61,314 bases of DNA from Jeotgalicoccus psychrophilus DSM 19085 (GTDB taxonomy: Bacteria > Bacillota > Bacilli > Staphylococcales > Salinicoccaceae): the NCBI RefSeq assembly GCF_000425845.1, contig NZ_AUEF01000016.1, positions 1-61,314 of the forward strand, given 5' to 3'. Shown piece after piece: positions 32,504 through 41,958 of this stretch (the stretch's first letter is position 1; each line of letters starts with the position of its first letter). Made by a program: the position numbers and the translations under genes. The notes under the pieces were generated by a model, which made no database searches, had not been told where the DNA came from, and saw nothing but the letters and a program-made list of their open reading frames with translations.

Positions 32504-33385
32504 CTATTCTATGCGGGTGTTTTCTAATTCTTCATAATCTGTCAAATAGAATCTGCCGTCCTGTTCTATTACATTATAGCGGGCATATACTTCGAAAACA
32601 CCATGGGTATTTATATGTGAGTAAGTTCTTGTCGCATAGACATTCATACTGCCGTCAAGATTCTCCACTTCAGAATCTATAAAAACAGAATAAGTCATGT
32701 GGTTACCGTAGTTTCCTGAGGCTTTATTTGCAAAAAGTGCATTGTAGCCTGGTGATTCCGGCAGATAGAAGCTGAGTGCTTCTTCATCATGATTATTAAA
32801 GTAGGCTGGCAGTGCAAATAGATACTGCTGAACAAATTCTGATGTATTGGTAATATCTACCGGCATTTGATCTGAACGTGGAAGGATTGAATAAGTAAGT
32901 GGCGCGGACTCACCGTACTTAGCTTCAAATGAATACTTTACTGCGCATGCGAGACAGCCGCTGCCCGGAGCCTGAAGTAGTGTACCGTCCGCTACAAGGT
33001 TATTGTAAGCTTGGAACTGCTCTGCTTCAGGGACGTTATCGCACTCCGTCAGTTGAGTCATAATACAATGTTCGGCAGCAGTATAGTTTATTTCATTCTC
33101 TGAACTGCCGTTTGTTTCATCTGTACTTTTTGTAGTTCCTTCATTATCTGCAGAGTTTTCTGTACTGTTCTCTTCTGGTGCTTCTGAATCTTCTTCTGAT
33201 GATTCATTTTCCTCTTCAGATGTATCCTCAGCGGGTTCACTCTCATCTGGGCGGTCTTCTTCAGCAGGTTCGCGCTCAGTTTCTTCAGATGTATTATTTT
33301 TAGGTTCTTCTGCTTCTTCACTGTTTCCGCACGCGGCTAAAATGACCAGAATTGTCATCAATAACAGTATCATCCACTTCTTCAT
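32504..33385 (-). CDS. Surface lipoprotein with acidic linker
   Basis: The 293-residue protein has a lipoprotein signal (LLLMTILVILAACG, acylated Cys19). Residues about 22-100 are a low-complexity Glu/Ser/Thr/Asn spacer. The C-terminal 190 residues hold four Cys (CIMTQLTEC, GSGCLACAV) and a TcaA/NTF2-like tail (YNALFANKASGNYGNHMTY ... DGRFYLTDYEE). The layout is that of a cell-wall-exposed sensor or ligand-binding lipoprotein. I do not recognise a specific function. GGAGG lies before the ATG. Confidence 0.75.
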   Translation of the reverse strand: MKKWMILLLMTILVILAACGNSEEAEEPKNNTSEETEREPAEEDRPDESEPAEDTSEEENESSEEDSEAPEENSTENSADNEGTTKSTDETNGSSENEINYTAAEHCIMTQLTECDNVPEAEQFQAYNNLVADGTLLQAPGSGCLACAVKYSFEAKYGESAPLTYSILPRSDQMPVDITNTSEFVQQYLFALPAYFNNHDEEALSFYLPESPGYNALFANKASGNYGNHMTYSVFIDSEVENLDGSMNVYATRTYSHINTHGVFEVYARYNVIEQDGRFYLTDYEELENTRIE

Positions 33386-33445
33386 TATATTCGCCTCCCT
33401 TCATATAATAGGACGTTTCTGTTAAATCACTCTTTACTATAAAAC

Positions 33446-33486
33446 ATGCCCCAAACGGTGAGCTTGTAAACTCAACGCTTGAGGCA
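33446..33486 (-). terminator. Terminator of cstA
   Basis: GTGCCTCAAGCG and CGTTTGGGGCAT pair with an inner TTGAG/CTCA stem on the minus strand, followed by GTTTTAT. Confidence 0.75.
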
Positions 33487-33497
33487 CAGCTTACCTA

Positions 33498-34964
33498 TTA
33501 TTCTGCATAAGCGTATTGTTTTGCATCCCAATCTGAAACATCTGTTTCCAGTGGAATATTTTCACTGCGGCGTTTCTTGGCTGCATTAAAGAATAATATT
33601 GTAATTAATATAGTTACAATTGCACTGATAATTAATGAAATATTCATTGGCATATTTAAACCGATGGGTGCGTTAACAATATATGTTGATACTGTCATCG
33701 TCATGAATATCGCTGGGAATACTGCAATCCAGTAATTACGTCTGCCGATGAACAGATACATTGCACCGATCCACAATGCAATCATCGCTGTTGACTGGTT
33801 AGCCCAATTAAAGTAACGCCATAACAACGTAAAGTCCATATTTGTCAGGATAATCGACACGATAAATATCGGTGCAGCAATCCATATTCTGCTCATTATT
33901 TTCTTTTGAGGCACACGTATATAGTCTGCAATAATCATTCTGGCACTTCTAAAAGCAGTGTCTCCGGAAGTGATTGGAAGAACAATTACACCCAAAACTG
34001 CAAGTGTTCCAACAATTGGACCAAGCATCATCGTTGAGATTTCATTGACGATTCCGCCTGTACCTATAGTAGTAATTAACTCATTTAATGTGATTGGGCC
34101 ATCGAAAAGACTCATTGCTGCTGCAGCCCAGATCATTGCAATAATACCTTCAGCGATCATCATGCCGTAAAAAATTCTGCGGCCTTGATTTTCATTCTGT
34201 GTTGTTCTTGAAATGATTGGTGACTGAGTCGCATGGAATCCTGATAATGCGCCGCACGAAATCGTTAAGAACAGCAGCGGGAATATCGCGGCACCTTCAG
34301 GGTGAGTATTTGTGAATGATAATTCTGGAACAGGTGCCTGATGCCACACGAGAGCAACTCCTATACCAATGGTGCTGAATAACAGTAAACCGCCTATGTA
34401 AGGGTAGATAGTCCCGATGATTTTATTGATTGGCAGTATTGTTGCCAGCAGATAATAGATAAAAATTAATACGACAAACACTATAACTGGAACTGCTCCA
34501 CCTACGAGGTCGTACAGCAGATCTGCAGGTGAAGCGACAAACACCGTACCAACTAGAAGCAGTAATAATATTGAAAAAGCATTAACGACATGTTTCATTG
34601 CTTTTCCTAAAAATTTCCCTGCAAGTTCCGGCAGATGCGCACCATTATTACGGACGGAAATCATTCCAGTTAAGTAATGATGAACACCGCCGGCAAAAAT
34701 ACAGCCGAGTACAATCCAAATAAATGCAACAGGACCGTAAAGTGCTCCCATTATCGGTCCAAAAATCGGTCCGACACCGGCAATACTTATTAATTGAATC
34801 AATGCATTTTTATTTTTATGCATTGGTAAATAATCGACACCATCATGTTGTGTATAAGCCGGTGTTGCTCTGAGTTCTTTTGGCTGGAAAACTTTCTCGA
34901 CAAATTTTCCATATGTAAAATACCCTATTATTAAGAGGGCGACTGCCCCTAAAAATGTAATCAT
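33498..34964 (-). CDS. cstA: CstA-family transporter (probable pyruvate or peptide uptake)
   Basis: The 488-residue protein has about 13 membrane helices and the CstA text GPIFGPIMGALYGPVAFIWIV split here as ISIAGVGPIFGPIMGALYG and HHYLTGMISVRNNGAHLPEL, plus FHATQSPIISRTTQNE and PITSGDTAFRSARMI. It is the short CstA form without the long C-terminal part of the E. coli protein. CstA and BtsT take up pyruvate in enterobacteria. The LytTR response regulator and LytS-like kinase genes lie directly upstream on the same strand, which supports pyruvate or a related acid as the signal and substrate (inference). Confidence 0.92.
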   Translation of the reverse strand: MITFLGAVALLIIGYFTYGKFVEKVFQPKELRATPAYTQHDGVDYLPMHKNKNALIQLISIAGVGPIFGPIMGALYGPVAFIWIVLGCIFAGGVHHYLTGMISVRNNGAHLPELAGKFLGKAMKHVVNAFSILLLLLVGTVFVASPADLLYDLVGGAVPVIVFVVLIFIYYLLATILPINKIIGTIYPYIGGLLLFSTIGIGVALVWHQAPVPELSFTNTHPEGAAIFPLLFLTISCGALSGFHATQSPIISRTTQNENQGRRIFYGMMIAEGIIAMIWAAAAMSLFDGPITLNELITTIGTGGIVNEISTMMLGPIVGTLAVLGVIVLPITSGDTAFRSARMIIADYIRVPQKKIMSRIWIAAPIFIVSIILTNMDFTLLWRYFNWANQSTAMIALWIGAMYLFIGRRNYWIAVFPAIFMTMTVSTYIVNAPIGLNMPMNISLIISAIVTILITILFFNAAKKRRSENIPLETDVSDWDAKQYAYAE

Positions 34965-35069
34965 ATTGCTCCCCCTAAGTTTGAATACGCTTTCATCATT
35001 TTAGTTTACAAAATATACAAACAGTTTTGGGGAGATTTAGCTATCGTGTAGAAATAGCAGCTTCAAATG

Positions 35070-35095
35070 CAAAATAACGGCCTCAACAGGCCGTT
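35070..35095 (-). terminator. Terminator of the two-component operon
   Basis: AACGGCCT-GTTG-AGGCCGTT with TTATTTTG after it on the minus strand. It separates the regulator genes from cstA, which must have its own promoter in the 35 kb gap. Confidence 0.9.
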
Positions 35096-35096
35096 A

Positions 35097-35816
35097 TTAT
35101 AATTCTATACGTGAACGAAGTGTCTTAACATAGTTGCGGCTGACCGGTATTTGAACATCTGTACCGTTCAGTGTAAGCTGATAGGCGCCGTTAAACCATG
35201 GAGTCATTTCTGTAATTGCTTTAGTATTAACGAGGTAACTTTTATGAACGCGGAAAAATGAATGCAGAATAAGACGTGATTCGAGTTCCTTTAATGTCAT
35301 TCTGCTTTTAAATGTATCTTTAGCTGAGACAATTGTCGTTGTATTATTTTCTCTTGAAGCAAATAACACATCAGCAGGATCTAAGTAAGTAATTGATTCA
35401 TCGACACCGACTGCAAGTTTACCTGCTGCCGGCTCACGTCTCGATTCAAGCAATTGAGTAACATGTGTGAGAGTTTCTGAGAGCTCCTCTTCGTCAATGG
35501 GCTTTAGTAAATATCCAACAGCCTGTACTTTAAATGCTTCAACAGCATATTCCGAATACGCAGTCGTAAATATAATCAGCGGCGGACTCTTCAATTTTTT
35601 CAATATTACAGCTAGCTCTGTGCCCGTCATTTCCGGCATATCGATATCGAGCAGCAGCAGTTCGGGTTCGTCAGCAATTATTTTTGATAATGCTTCACGC
35701 CCAGTCACAGCTTCCCCTGAGATCTTTATGGATGGATGTTCTTTAAGCAAATATATTAACTCTTCGCGGCTATACTTTTCATCATCTGCAACGAGTGTTT
35801 TTATCGTTTGATTCAT
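35097..35816 (-). CDS. lytR: LytTR-family response regulator
   Basis: The 239-residue protein has a receiver domain (residues 7-120) with Asp57 in LLLLDIDMPEM, and a C-terminal LytTR DNA-binding domain (about 140-239, FFRVHKSYLVNTKAI, VPVSRNYVK-like end). It is the LytR/BtsR/YpdB type. The kinase gene starts 24 bp upstream, so both form one unit. In S. aureus LytSR controls lrgAB; here cstA follows instead, which suggests control of that carrier. Confidence 0.92.
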   Translation of the reverse strand: MNQTIKTLVADDEKYSREELIYLLKEHPSIKISGEAVTGREALSKIIADEPELLLLDIDMPEMTGTELAVILKKLKSPPLIIFTTAYSEYAVEAFKVQAVGYLLKPIDEEELSETLTHVTQLLESRREPAAGKLAVGVDESITYLDPADVLFASRENNTTTIVSAKDTFKSRMTLKELESRLILHSFFRVHKSYLVNTKAITEMTPWFNGAYQLTLNGTDVQIPVSRNYVKTLRSRIEL

Positions 35817-35840
35817 TATTAACGATTCCTTTCAAATAGA

Positions 35841-37451
35841 TTAGAGGACTTTAGGTATTTTAAAATATACCGACATACCAGAATCAGGCTGTGACTTAAA
35901 CTGAAGACCGTAATCGCTGCCAAACGTCATCTCGAGTCTTTTATTGATGTTATATAGTGCAATTCCGTTCCCGTCGGTGCTCTCTTCTATGTTTGATGCT
36001 AATGTCTTCAGTCTCTCTTCGTTTATACCTGAACCATTATCTTCTATATATAAGAATACATTATCATTGCTGTCTTCGACTGTAATATGCAAACGGCACT
36101 GACTTATTTTTTCGCTGAATCCATGTTTCACAGCATTCTCAACAATAGGCTGAAGTGTCAAAGCCGGTAATTTACTATGCAGGCAGCTGTCATCTATATG
36201 GTATGAAACATTAATTCTGTCTTCGAAACGGATTTGTTCAATCGATAAATAAGATTTTATATGTTCAATTTCATCTGCCAGTGTATTAGTCGATACAGTT
36301 GTAGATTGCAGATTCTGCCGTATAAATTTGGACAAAGCGCGGAGTGCAGTTCTCGCTTTCTCAGGGTTAATACGAACCAGTGAAATTACAGTATTTAATG
36401 TATTAAAAAGAAAATGCGGATTTATTTGAGCCTGGAGAGCATTGATTTCAGCATCTTTTGCAAACTTATACAGTTTATCGGCCTCTCCCAATTCAAGCTG
36501 ACTGCTCAGAAGATTTGCAAGACCGGTCAATGTTTCTTTTTCAAGAGATGTTATCTGAGAATGGAAATAAAAATTTACTGTGCCGATTACTTTGTCCCGG
36601 CTGTTTAATGATTCCGTTACGAGAAAATCGCTGTTCTCCCCGATGCGTGAAAGTGTAAGGTCTGCACTCTTGACTTCTGTTCCTTTGAGATTGAGTTCTT
36701 TATAAAGAATTGAACATACGTTTGTTGCAGACTGCGGCGTTAAACCTGACTTTAAATGTACGAGTGTCTGTTCTGCAATACGAAGCACTTTCTGTGCCTG
36801 CATCGCTGCGGCTTTTTCTTTTTCTTTCGCAACACTTTGAATAATTAAGAGGAATAACGCACAGCCGATGCCGTTTGCCAGTATCATCGGCAGGGCAATG
36901 TGCTGGACCAGTGCGAGTGCTTCTGTGAAAGGACGGGCTAACAGTACAATAAGTCCCATCTGCATCATTTCTGCTGCAGCTCCAATTGCAAATACATGGA
37001 GAGGCTTGGATATAACTCCCGGATTTCTTGAACGGAACCAGGCAGCAAAAATACCTGCAGCGATTGTCGCAATACCGCACGCAAAACCGGTAAAGCCACC
37101 CAGCATCATACGATGCCCGCCGGCAATCACCCCCGCTGCAGCGCCGACTCTATATCCGCCGAATAGTCCGGCAAGTACGACACCGATAACACGGAAGTTG
37201 GCAATTGCTTCGGTATTATAAACATCAGTTGTTAGACGCTGAAGCAGAAACGGTTCTGCCTGAAAAGTGATACCGGAATAGGTGCCGACGATACCAAAAG
37301 CACCAAAGAACAAAATTGCAGTATATTCCTGCTTCCTTGTCAGTTCAGACGGTGAAAGCATATCTCTAAAAAAACGCATACGTGTTGCGATAAAGGCCAG
37401 CATTACAATTAATCCAAGTCTTTCCAGCATAATCAGCAAAAGTTCGAACAT
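35841..37451 (-). CDS. lytS: LytS-like sensor histidine kinase (5TMR-LYT type)
   Basis: The 536-residue protein has six or so membrane helices (residues 1-200, 5TM-5TMR_LYT; GLFGGYRVGAAAGVIAGGHRM is typical), a GAF-like domain (about 220-320), a His_kinase region with His346 in QINPHFLFN, and an ATPase domain (LTLQPIVENAVKHGF, DNGSGI). This family (LytS, BtsS, YpdA) senses pyruvate or membrane state. I prefer ATG 37451 with GTGGAG upstream; a GTG at 37463 is an alternative. The partner is the LytTR regulator downstream. Confidence 0.91.
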   Translation of the reverse strand: MFELLLIMLERLGLIVMLAFIATRMRFFRDMLSPSELTRKQEYTAILFFGAFGIVGTYSGITFQAEPFLLQRLTTDVYNTEAIANFRVIGVVLAGLFGGYRVGAAAGVIAGGHRMMLGGFTGFACGIATIAAGIFAAWFRSRNPGVISKPLHVFAIGAAAEMMQMGLIVLLARPFTEALALVQHIALPMILANGIGCALFLLIIQSVAKEKEKAAAMQAQKVLRIAEQTLVHLKSGLTPQSATNVCSILYKELNLKGTEVKSADLTLSRIGENSDFLVTESLNSRDKVIGTVNFYFHSQITSLEKETLTGLANLLSSQLELGEADKLYKFAKDAEINALQAQINPHFLFNTLNTVISLVRINPEKARTALRALSKFIRQNLQSTTVSTNTLADEIEHIKSYLSIEQIRFEDRINVSYHIDDSCLHSKLPALTLQPIVENAVKHGFSEKISQCRLHITVEDSNDNVFLYIEDNGSGINEERLKTLASNIEESTDGNGIALYNINKRLEMTFGSDYGLQFKSQPDSGMSVYFKIPKVL

Positions 37452-37560
37452 CTGTATCTCCACATTTCCGTAATAGTGTTGATTAAGTATAGCAAATATA
37501 AAAAGAGCGTAAACTTAAAGATGTGAGACAACAATAAATAAATTAAGACAGTCAAAAAGA

Positions 37561-37597
37561 CACCCTGGACGCTGAATTATTCAGTATCCAGGGCGTT
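37561..37597 (-). terminator. Terminator of the BCCT gene
   Basis: CGCCCTGGAT-CTGAA and TTCAG-TCCAGGGTG pair; TGTCTTTTTGAC follows on the minus strand. Confidence 0.88.
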
Positions 37598-37606
37598 CCT
37601 ATTTAA

Positions 37607-39220
37607 TTACAAGTCTCTTTCATCGACACCTGCATTTTTTTGTTCCTGATATTCTTTTTCCTCTTTTTGAATATACTCCTGCATACGTTTTGAGTTTGGA
37701 GTAATCGTAAGACCGAGATATTTTCTTTCTTCGTTTGCATCTTTATAAAATGAAATCATCATCATAATAATAACAAAGCTGAACGGCAGTGCAGCAATAA
37801 TCGAGGCAGACTGGAGAGCTTCCAAACCTGTCTCTCCTCCTGAAAGCAGGAGTACAAAAGCGATTGCTGACAAACTGATACCCCACACGATTTTTATAGC
37901 AGCAGATGGACGGAGAGAACCGTGCGATGTCTGCATACCGAGTACAAATGTTGCTGAGTCTGCTGATGTAATAAAGAATGAAGATATCAGCAGTATTGCT
38001 AAAATAGACAGTGGTACGCTGAGCGGCATTTCATTAAATATAGCGAACAGCTGAGTTTCCGGAGCATGAGAGACAACTTCTGATACTTTGCTTGCAATCT
38101 CAATACCGGTAACACCAAATACGGTAAACCAGATAATCCCAATAGTTGTTGGTACTGTGAGCAGTGCCAGTACAAATTCACGAACTGTACGGCCTTTTGA
38201 TACACGTGCGATGAAAATACCTACAAACGGACTCCAGCTGAGCCACCATGCCCAGTAAAAGATTGTCCATGATTGCAGCCAGCTGTTTTTATCGCTGTTT
38301 AATGGGGCTGCGTCAAGTGTTCTTGCTACAAATGTATTGATATACTCCCCGGCAGCAGTCGGAAGCATATTTAATATCAGCATTGTCGGACCAAGTATCA
38401 GTACGACTAACAGTAATATTGTTGCGAGTATCATATTCAGATTACTCAAATACCTTATTCCTTTGCTTAAACCACTCCATGCGCTGGCAAGGAAAAGGAT
38501 AGTAACAACAGTAATAATAAGTCCCTGTACACCGACATTAATCGGTACTCCGAATAAGTAATTCAGACCGCCGTTAATTTGAGTTGTTCCAATACCGAGT
38601 GAAACGGCAACACCAATTACTGTTGCGAAAACAGTCAGAACATCGATGAGTATACCGATAGGACCGTCAACTTTATTTCCAAGTATAGGACGTAAAGTTT
38701 TTGACAGGAGGCCGGATTCACCTTTTCTGAATTGGAAATATGCGAGAGCTAAAGCGACAGCACCATACATTCCCCAAGCGTGTACACCCCAGTGGAAAAT
38801 TGTTGCTCTAATCGCTTCGAGCATTGCTTCTTGCGATTCGGGTTCTGCGGTTGCGGGCATGAAGTAATGTGCGATCGGTTCAGAGGTACTGTAAAATACA
38901 ACCCCGATTCCCATACCTGCACTAAACAGCATCGTCAGCCATGAACGTGTACTGAATTCAGGTTCGTGATGCGGTTTACCTAACTTTAATTTACCAATTG
39001 GACTGAAAATGAGAAATATACAAAAGAATAACGTGGCGGAAGTAATTATCATATAATACCAGCCAAAATAATTACTGACCCAGTTTGAAATCGAACCTGC
39101 AACGGAACCGAATTTTTCGGGGGCAATTACACCGATAATAACTAGTATTCCAACGATTAGTACCGAATATATAAATACTTTCGATAGTTTTTTAGTGCTT
39201 GGATTTGAAGAATCCTTCAT
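37607..39220 (-). CDS. BCCT-family osmolyte transporter (glycine betaine/choline/carnitine)
   Basis: The 537-residue protein has 12 membrane helices and the BCCT signature WTIFYWAWWLSWSPFVGIF, with GMGIGVVFYSTSEP near residues 95-110 and the helix-8 tryptophans that bind trimethylammonium groups. AAGGAG precedes the ATG. Uptake is coupled to sodium or protons and raises cell osmolyte content at high salt. Substrate (betaine, choline or carnitine) cannot be fixed from the sequence. It is transcribed alone. Confidence 0.92.
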   Translation of the reverse strand: MKDSSNPSTKKLSKVFIYSVLIVGILVIIGVIAPEKFGSVAGSISNWVSNYFGWYYMIITSATLFFCIFLIFSPIGKLKLGKPHHEPEFSTRSWLTMLFSAGMGIGVVFYSTSEPIAHYFMPATAEPESQEAMLEAIRATIFHWGVHAWGMYGAVALALAYFQFRKGESGLLSKTLRPILGNKVDGPIGILIDVLTVFATVIGVAVSLGIGTTQINGGLNYLFGVPINVGVQGLIITVVTILFLASAWSGLSKGIRYLSNLNMILATILLLVVLILGPTMLILNMLPTAAGEYINTFVARTLDAAPLNSDKNSWLQSWTIFYWAWWLSWSPFVGIFIARVSKGRTVREFVLALLTVPTTIGIIWFTVFGVTGIEIASKVSEVVSHAPETQLFAIFNEMPLSVPLSILAILLISSFFITSADSATFVLGMQTSHGSLRPSAAIKIVWGISLSAIAFVLLLSGGETGLEALQSASIIAALPFSFVIIMMMISFYKDANEERKYLGLTITPNSKRMQEYIQKEEKEYQEQKNAGVDERDL

Positions 39221-39337
39221 TTAATATGCTCCTTATTATTTTATAAATACTGTCTTAAATTATGGGTTTTTAATATCTGCGAAATAAATAACCTATTGAT
39301 AATACCAAACTTACACTTGGAGTGCAATTTGAATATG

Positions 39338-39368
39338 AAAAACCGCATCGTATGCGATGCGGTTTTTT
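39338..39368. terminator. Bidirectional terminator
   Basis: AACCGCATCG-TATG-CGATGCGGTT with A and T runs on each side, downstream of the YhgE/Pip gene. The ACCGCATC core recalls the dispersed repeats but the rest does not. Confidence 0.88.
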
Positions 39369-39450
39369 AAAAAAGCGAAATCTTAATTTAAATTTTGATC
39401 TATTCTGTATGAAGCATAATATTTTTTGAAGACTTATGTTCCAGTCTCTT

Positions 39451-41103
39451 CTAGTTTTCAAAACCAGCCATTTTATTCGCTTTTTCTTCGTATTTAGGGA
39501 ATTTATCTTTCAGCTGCAATACTAATAATATGAGCAGGTATGCAACTGCGGTTATTGCCAGCAGTATATATATTATTGTGTGGAATTCCATATTAAACGC
39601 CTGTCCGAATATCGCATCTTTAAATCCTGTAACGACGAATGCCATCGGCAGGAATTCATAAAGAGTCTGATAGAAGTTATTCGCGGTTTCAATCGGAAAT
39701 GTTCCGCCGCTTGATGATAATTGTACAATAAGCAGTACGATACCGAGGAACTTGCCGAAGTTTCCGAATATCATCACTAGTAATCCTATCATAGTAATGG
39801 ATATGAGCGACCAGGTCAGCATTGCACCATAGAATTTCCAATGGCTGGCTATATCAATTTGCATAATCCATACAATCGCAATGTACAGCAGGGTAGTAAT
39901 TATTACAGAATGTGATAAAAATAACAATCCGCGACTGACCCATTGGCTGAACACGTGTTTCTTATCTTCAAATATTTTATTCATTGGATAAACAACATTA
40001 AATGTAATGCTGCCGATAAATAAACTGACCGCAATAATTAACGGTGCAAAACTTTGTGCATAGTTTTGTGTATTTACCATGGATTCAATTTCCAGATTAA
40101 CAGGGCTTGCAATTGCTTCTGCCCCTTCATCACTGAATACAATATTCTGTTTTTCTATTTCCTCGAGCAATTCGTTAAATCTCGTATCTACTTCTGTCAG
40201 AGCTTCTGCCATTTCCTTGGAACCTGCTTTCAGCTCGCCAATGCCGTCGTTCATCTGCATAATACCGGCATTCAATTCAGAAGCGCCTCCTGCAAGCTGT
40301 GTGCTCGCTTCATTTAATTGACCTGCTCCGCTTTCAAGTTCTGACTGCGCGCCCTGGACAGGCTGGGCATAGTTTCCAAGCATTGGTGCCAGCTGAGCCA
40401 TCTGGCCAGTAAACTGCTGTTCACCATTGTATAGTGTGCCTGCGCCTTCGTTAACCTGTGCAGCACCGCTTTCGAGACTGCCGGCACCTTCACTTAACTG
40501 CGTTGAGCTGTCCTGCAGCTGTCCGAGTCCATCATTCAGCTCGACTGCACCATCTTTCAGCTCGGCGATGGCAGATTGTGCCTCATCACTCTGATCGGAA
40601 AGGCTGCCGAGTTCGCTGATCAGCGTTTTGGTATAGGTTTCTGTAATTTCTTCTTGTACTGTTTCAACTAAAACTGAACCAACCTGTTCTGACATTATTG
40701 AGCCGATGAAATTATAACCGGGATTTGTTTTTAAAGTAAGATTTACATTTTCCGGTGAATCGGTTAAGAATGTCATAGCATTATCAGATGCATCTGCAGG
40801 AATTTCCAGATAGCCGTATGACTCTCCGCTCTTAATTGCTTCTTCGGCTTCATCCAGATTAGAAAATTGCCAATCCAGCTGGTCGTTATTTTTCAGCTCA
40901 TCTTCGATTTCTTTACCCAGTTCAATATCCTCATTACCTGTGTCTTCATTAACTATATGGAATTGCATATCGCCTGTACGGTCGTACGGGTTCCACATTG
41001 CACCAAGAAAAGTAAGCGCATATATAACCGGCAGTAATGAAATAACCGCGAGAGAAACTAATAACAACGGTTTCTTAAATATAAATTTAAAATCCTGTAA
41101 CAT
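39451..41103 (-). CDS. YhgE/Pip-domain membrane protein (ABC-2-like)
   Basis: The 550-residue protein has one N-terminal membrane helix, an extracellular region of about 320 residues, and five helices at the C-terminus with ABC-2 permease character. The outer part (about 170-320) is a coiled-coil of repeats with LxxGAxxLxxG pattern (ELNDGLGQLQDSSTQLSEGA, SGAAQVNEGAGTLYNG). This is the YhgE/Pip family (phage infection protein in lactococci). The TetR gene is divergent with a shared operator, so expression is likely induced by a ligand of that TetR. A role in export of a hydrophobic compound is possible. Confidence 0.88.
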   Translation of the reverse strand: MLQDFKFIFKKPLLLVSLAVISLLPVIYALTFLGAMWNPYDRTGDMQFHIVNEDTGNEDIELGKEIEDELKNNDQLDWQFSNLDEAEEAIKSGESYGYLEIPADASDNAMTFLTDSPENVNLTLKTNPGYNFIGSIMSEQVGSVLVETVQEEITETYTKTLISELGSLSDQSDEAQSAIAELKDGAVELNDGLGQLQDSSTQLSEGAGSLESGAAQVNEGAGTLYNGEQQFTGQMAQLAPMLGNYAQPVQGAQSELESGAGQLNEASTQLAGGASELNAGIMQMNDGIGELKAGSKEMAEALTEVDTRFNELLEEIEKQNIVFSDEGAEAIASPVNLEIESMVNTQNYAQSFAPLIIAVSLFIGSITFNVVYPMNKIFEDKKHVFSQWVSRGLLFLSHSVIITTLLYIAIVWIMQIDIASHWKFYGAMLTWSLISITMIGLLVMIFGNFGKFLGIVLLIVQLSSSGGTFPIETANNFYQTLYEFLPMAFVVTGFKDAIFGQAFNMEFHTIIYILLAITAVAYLLILLVLQLKDKFPKYEEKANKMAGFEN

Positions 41104-41136
41104 TTAATCATCCTTCATGTTTTTTTGTGTTAAAGT

Positions 41137-41159
41137 TATCGTACATAATGTACAATAAC
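41137..41159. promoter_or_regulatory. Probable operator of the divergent TetR and YhgE/Pip genes
   Basis: TTATCGTACATAATGTAC with AATAA forms a 23-bp palindrome with one mismatch; the core GTACAT-A-ATGTAC is exact. It sits 34 bp before the YhgE/Pip start and about 90 bp before the TetR start. Confidence 0.72.
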
Positions 41160-41249
41160 CCATTATAAGTTGTTTAAAGTATACATCAATGGTTGATATA
41201 TCCATGTCTGTAGGATAAGCAACACATTGTATTGAAAGGTTGTTTATTC

Positions 41250-41840
41250 TTGAAAAAAGATTTAAGAGTACAAAAAACATTACATGCAATTGACAGTGCC
41301 ATCATTACTCTGCTTGAGAGAAAACCGTTCGAGAGTATTACCATTCAGGATATCAGTTCAGAAGCTATGATTAACCGGGGAACATTTTATACTTATTATA
41401 AAGATAAATACGAACTGATAGAGAGTTATCAAAATTCGATGATGACGGATATTGAACAGCTGCTCTACAAAAATATTACCGGCACCAGCTTTAAAGATGT
41501 GGATGAGAACGATCTTAACAATACTATTTTGAAGATGTTCCAGTATCTTAAAGATAACCGCAGACGCGTGCTCGTTATTGCCAACAGTCTTGGCAGTGCA
41601 GAACTTGCAAAATATTTTTCACAGCACATGTTTGATTTTTATAAAGTGAAAAGCAGGGAATTTGGTGTTGAATTAGACTCTGAAATATTTACAGATTATC
41701 TGATTACGTACATTACAAATGCGCATATTGGAATTTTATTAAAATGGCTTAAAGATGGATGTGAAGAGTCGATAGAAGATATGGCGATGTTTATTGAAAC
41801 ATTTACAATCAAAGGTGTATTCAAAACTGTGGGAATCTGA
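41250..41840 (+). CDS. TetR-family regulator
   Basis: The 196-residue protein has a TetR/AcrR helix-turn-helix (TIQDISSEAMINRGTFYTYYKDKYEL, first 20 as TIQDISSEAMINRGTFYTYY, residues about 29-48) and a C-terminal domain of the TetR_C_7 kind common in Firmicutes. I choose the TTG at 41250, with AAAGG nine bases upstream; a TTG at 41232 is the alternative. It is divergent to the YhgE/Pip gene, and the operator in the gap suggests that it represses that gene and itself. Confidence 0.86.
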   Translation: MKKDLRVQKTLHAIDSAIITLLERKPFESITIQDISSEAMINRGTFYTYYKDKYELIESYQNSMMTDIEQLLYKNITGTSFKDVDENDLNNTILKMFQYLKDNRRRVLVIANSLGSAELAKYFSQHMFDFYKVKSREFGVELDSEIFTDYLITYITNAHIGILLKWLKDGCEESIEDMAMFIETFTIKGVFKTVGI

Positions 41841-41958
41841 TAAGCTAATTTGAATACTTTTACAGAAGACAAAATGTGTAAATGTTTTTACAGAGGGAAT
41901 ATTATCATTAAAGCATTAACTTTATATAAGTATGATAAAAATTTAAGGATGTGTAAGT

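Noticed and set aside
33088..33321. Lys-rich 77-codon frame
   Set aside because: It is the shifted frame of the acidic low-complexity linker of the lipoprotein gene.
36700..37221. Long overlapping frames on both strands
   Set aside because: They lie fully inside the lytS-like gene, whose domains are clear.
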